Origin: Desulfoprunum benzoelyticum
GTDB taxonomy: Bacteria; Desulfobacterota; Desulfobulbia; Desulfobulbales; Desulfocapsaceae
Length of the DNA stretch: 64,000 bases
Direction of reading: 5' to 3'
NCBI RefSeq assembly: GCF_014201505.1
Contig: NZ_JACHEO010000010.1
Location: forward strand, 57,845 to 121,844
Below are positions 63,145-64,000 of the stretch, piece after piece; position 1 is the first letter of the stretch; each line of letters begins with the position of its first letter. The notes beneath the pieces were generated by a model. It worked only from the letters and a program-made list of their open reading frames with translations, did no database searches and was not told the DNA's origin. A program made the position numbers and the translations under genes.

Positions 63145-63221
63145 GGCGATGTAGCTCAGCTGGTTAGAGCATGCGGCTCATATCCGCAGTGTCCGGGGTT
63201 CAAGTCCCTGCATCGCCACCA
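63145..63221 (+). tRNA. tRNA-Met (anticodon CAT, elongator type)
   Basis: Acceptor GGCGATG pairs with CATCGCC; anticodon stem TGCGG/CCGCA with loop CTCATAT; T-loop GGTTCAAGTC; discriminator A and encoded CCA. The first pair is G-C, so it is not an initiator. A tRNA-Ile with modified CAT cannot be fully excluded. Confidence 0.92.
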
Positions 63222-63595
63222 TTCATAAATAGCCGAATATTAAGGCGTTTTATATAAAAGCCCGTTGCAGAATATGCAGCGGGCTTTCTCTTTTCAGAAC
63301 TTGTAGGCAAATTCTGGTCAATCCTTCCCCGCCGGCGGACTCCAGCAGTCTCCTTCCTGTCTGTCCCCGCCCTCCGGTCCCTGTCCTCGACGATAGATTG
63401 AACAGGCTGCCCCTTGGTCGCTTTTGATAAGGACTGTATGTCCATTCTTTTTTCTACTCATTTTTCACTGCACGAACGCTCAATCCCGAAGACCCATCTT
63501 TTCTTCCAAGGGCATGGCGCGAGAACAACTCAGACAGGATAGATGCCGGTCGACTCGGGGTTGATCAGCATAATTCTCTCCAGGTGCGCGACAGA
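63222..63595. other. Intergenic region after tRNA-Met
   Basis: Apart from the tRNA terminator, no convincing gene is seen. The overlapping reading frames have no ribosome site and run through the terminator. Confidence 0.4.
63258..63294 (+). terminator. Intrinsic terminator of tRNA-Met
   Basis: Stem AAGCCCGTTGCA / TGCAGCGGGCTT with one T-G pair and a five-base loop, then TCTCTTTT. Confidence 0.85.
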
Positions 63596-63820
63596 TTACT
63601 CTCCAATCCTTCCGACATATCTCGCTTGTCTTGTAACCTTGGAAACAGCCACATACTTCGAATCGCCAAGATGAGGCGTCTCGAACAAATCGAATCTGAA
63701 TAAAATTTCATCCTCTGGATTGAACCTGTACAACCCGGTCGGCAATTTTGAAAAGAATTCCAATTTGATCCGCGTGTTGAAATAGTCACGGGCAATGGCC
63801 TCCGCACCTTCTTTGTTCAC
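63596..63820 (-). CDS. Unknown small protein (74 residues)
   Basis: Starts at GTG 63820, which overlaps the stop of the upstream partial gene (GTGA), so it is translation-coupled. The sequence NKEGAEAIARDYFNTRIKLEFF, then LYRFNPEDEILFRFDLFETPHLGDSKYVAVSKVTRQARYVGRI suggests one helix and a small beta sheet, a shape seen in immunity-like and YrhB-like small proteins. No firm family. Soluble. Confidence 0.6.
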   Translation of the reverse strand: MNKEGAEAIARDYFNTRIKLEFFSKLPTGLYRFNPEDEILFRFDLFETPHLGDSKYVAVSKVTRQARYVGRIGE

Positions 63821-64000
63821 GGCTTCGGCTCCGTCAATCGCTTGAGTTCGTCCAGGTCGTTCTGTTGTACGGGTTCAAGGGGTGCCCTTCCTTCCACTTC
63901 TTGGGCTAACCCGTATTTCTCACTTAAAGAATGCAATAAGGCCACAAGCGTTGTATATTTATTGTGATTCCGGCACGATAAATAACACAACACGAGTGGC
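63817..64000 (-). CDS. Unknown gene, C-terminal part only (5' end outside window)
   Basis: An open frame entering from the right edge and ending at TGA 63817-63819. The last 60 residues include KYTTLVALLHSLSEKYGLAQEVEGRAPLEPVQQNDLDELKRLTEPKP. Helical and soluble; no motif recognised. Support comes from the coupling to the next gene. Confidence 0.5.
   Translation of the reverse strand, partial: PLVLCYLSCRNHNKYTTLVALLHSLSEKYGLAQEVEGRAPLEPVQQNDLDELKRLTEPKP

Noticed and set aside
63200..63445. An 81-residue minus-strand frame beside tRNA-Met
   Set aside because: It runs through the tRNA 3' end and its terminator and has no ribosome site.

Overview
The window looks like chromosomal DNA of a GC-rich anaerobic Desulfobacterota (former Deltaproteobacteria), plausibly a sulfate- or sulfur-metabolising lineage such as Desulfobulbales. 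The clues are an ADP-forming acyl-CoA ligase, an iron-sulfur flavoprotein, a DUF169 protein, three sigma-54 activators within 12 kb, and several Na+/anion transporters of the DASS, TSUP and NhaD families. This placement is inference, because no rRNA or ribosomal protein is present.

Left part (1-7.7 kb): a partial ADP-forming acyl-CoA synthetase, a GntR/FCD regulator, a class V aminotransferase-SDR pair, rpiB, a CBS protein, a flavoprotein, tRNA-Asn and tRNA-Pro. From 7,632 to 15,722 an 8 kb integrative element sits in the 3' end of tRNA-Pro, bounded by a perfect 47 bp direct repeat. It carries a tyrosine integrase, an AlpA regulator, an SF3 helicase, a zinc-ribbon/Toprim primase, a probable small terminase and small unknown genes, but no capsid or tail genes, so it resembles a phage satellite. 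Next to it are a HigB-type toxin gene broken by an amber codon, its intact antitoxin, and an orphan MmeI-like restriction-methylation enzyme.

Middle part (21-29 kb): MarC, an AMP-dependent ligase with an internal duplication, endonuclease IV, a universal stress protein, and a coupled leftward set of a radical SAM protein, a membrane protein and a GT10-like glycosyltransferase.

The main feature is 29.4-58.3 kb. A five-gene module (NhaD antiporter, single-domain response regulator, CBS protein, DASS anion transporter, second single-domain response regulator) is present twice (29,578-34,025 and 37,915-42,356). Between the copies lie an NtrC/AlgB-type activator and a KinB-like kinase, the latter behind a near-perfect sigma-54 promoter with a 19 bp palindrome upstream. 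To the right come a PAS-type sigma-54 activator, a NifX-like protein and a divergent kinase/NtrC pair. A third cluster follows: an HTH protein, a Cache kinase, a response regulator, a TSUP transporter, a two-helix membrane protein, a PEP-synthase-like phosphotransferase, a response regulator, a DACNV protein with intact diadenylate-cyclase motifs, and a kinase. In all there are six REC-only proteins, four kinases and three sigma-54 activators around five transporters. The simplest reading is phosphorylation-controlled, Na+-coupled anion (possibly sulfate) uptake with Na+ recycling by NhaD.

Right part (58.3-64 kb): an AI-2E family permease, ilvE, groES-groEL with a heat-shock-like promoter, tRNA-Met, and two coupled unknown genes running off the edge.
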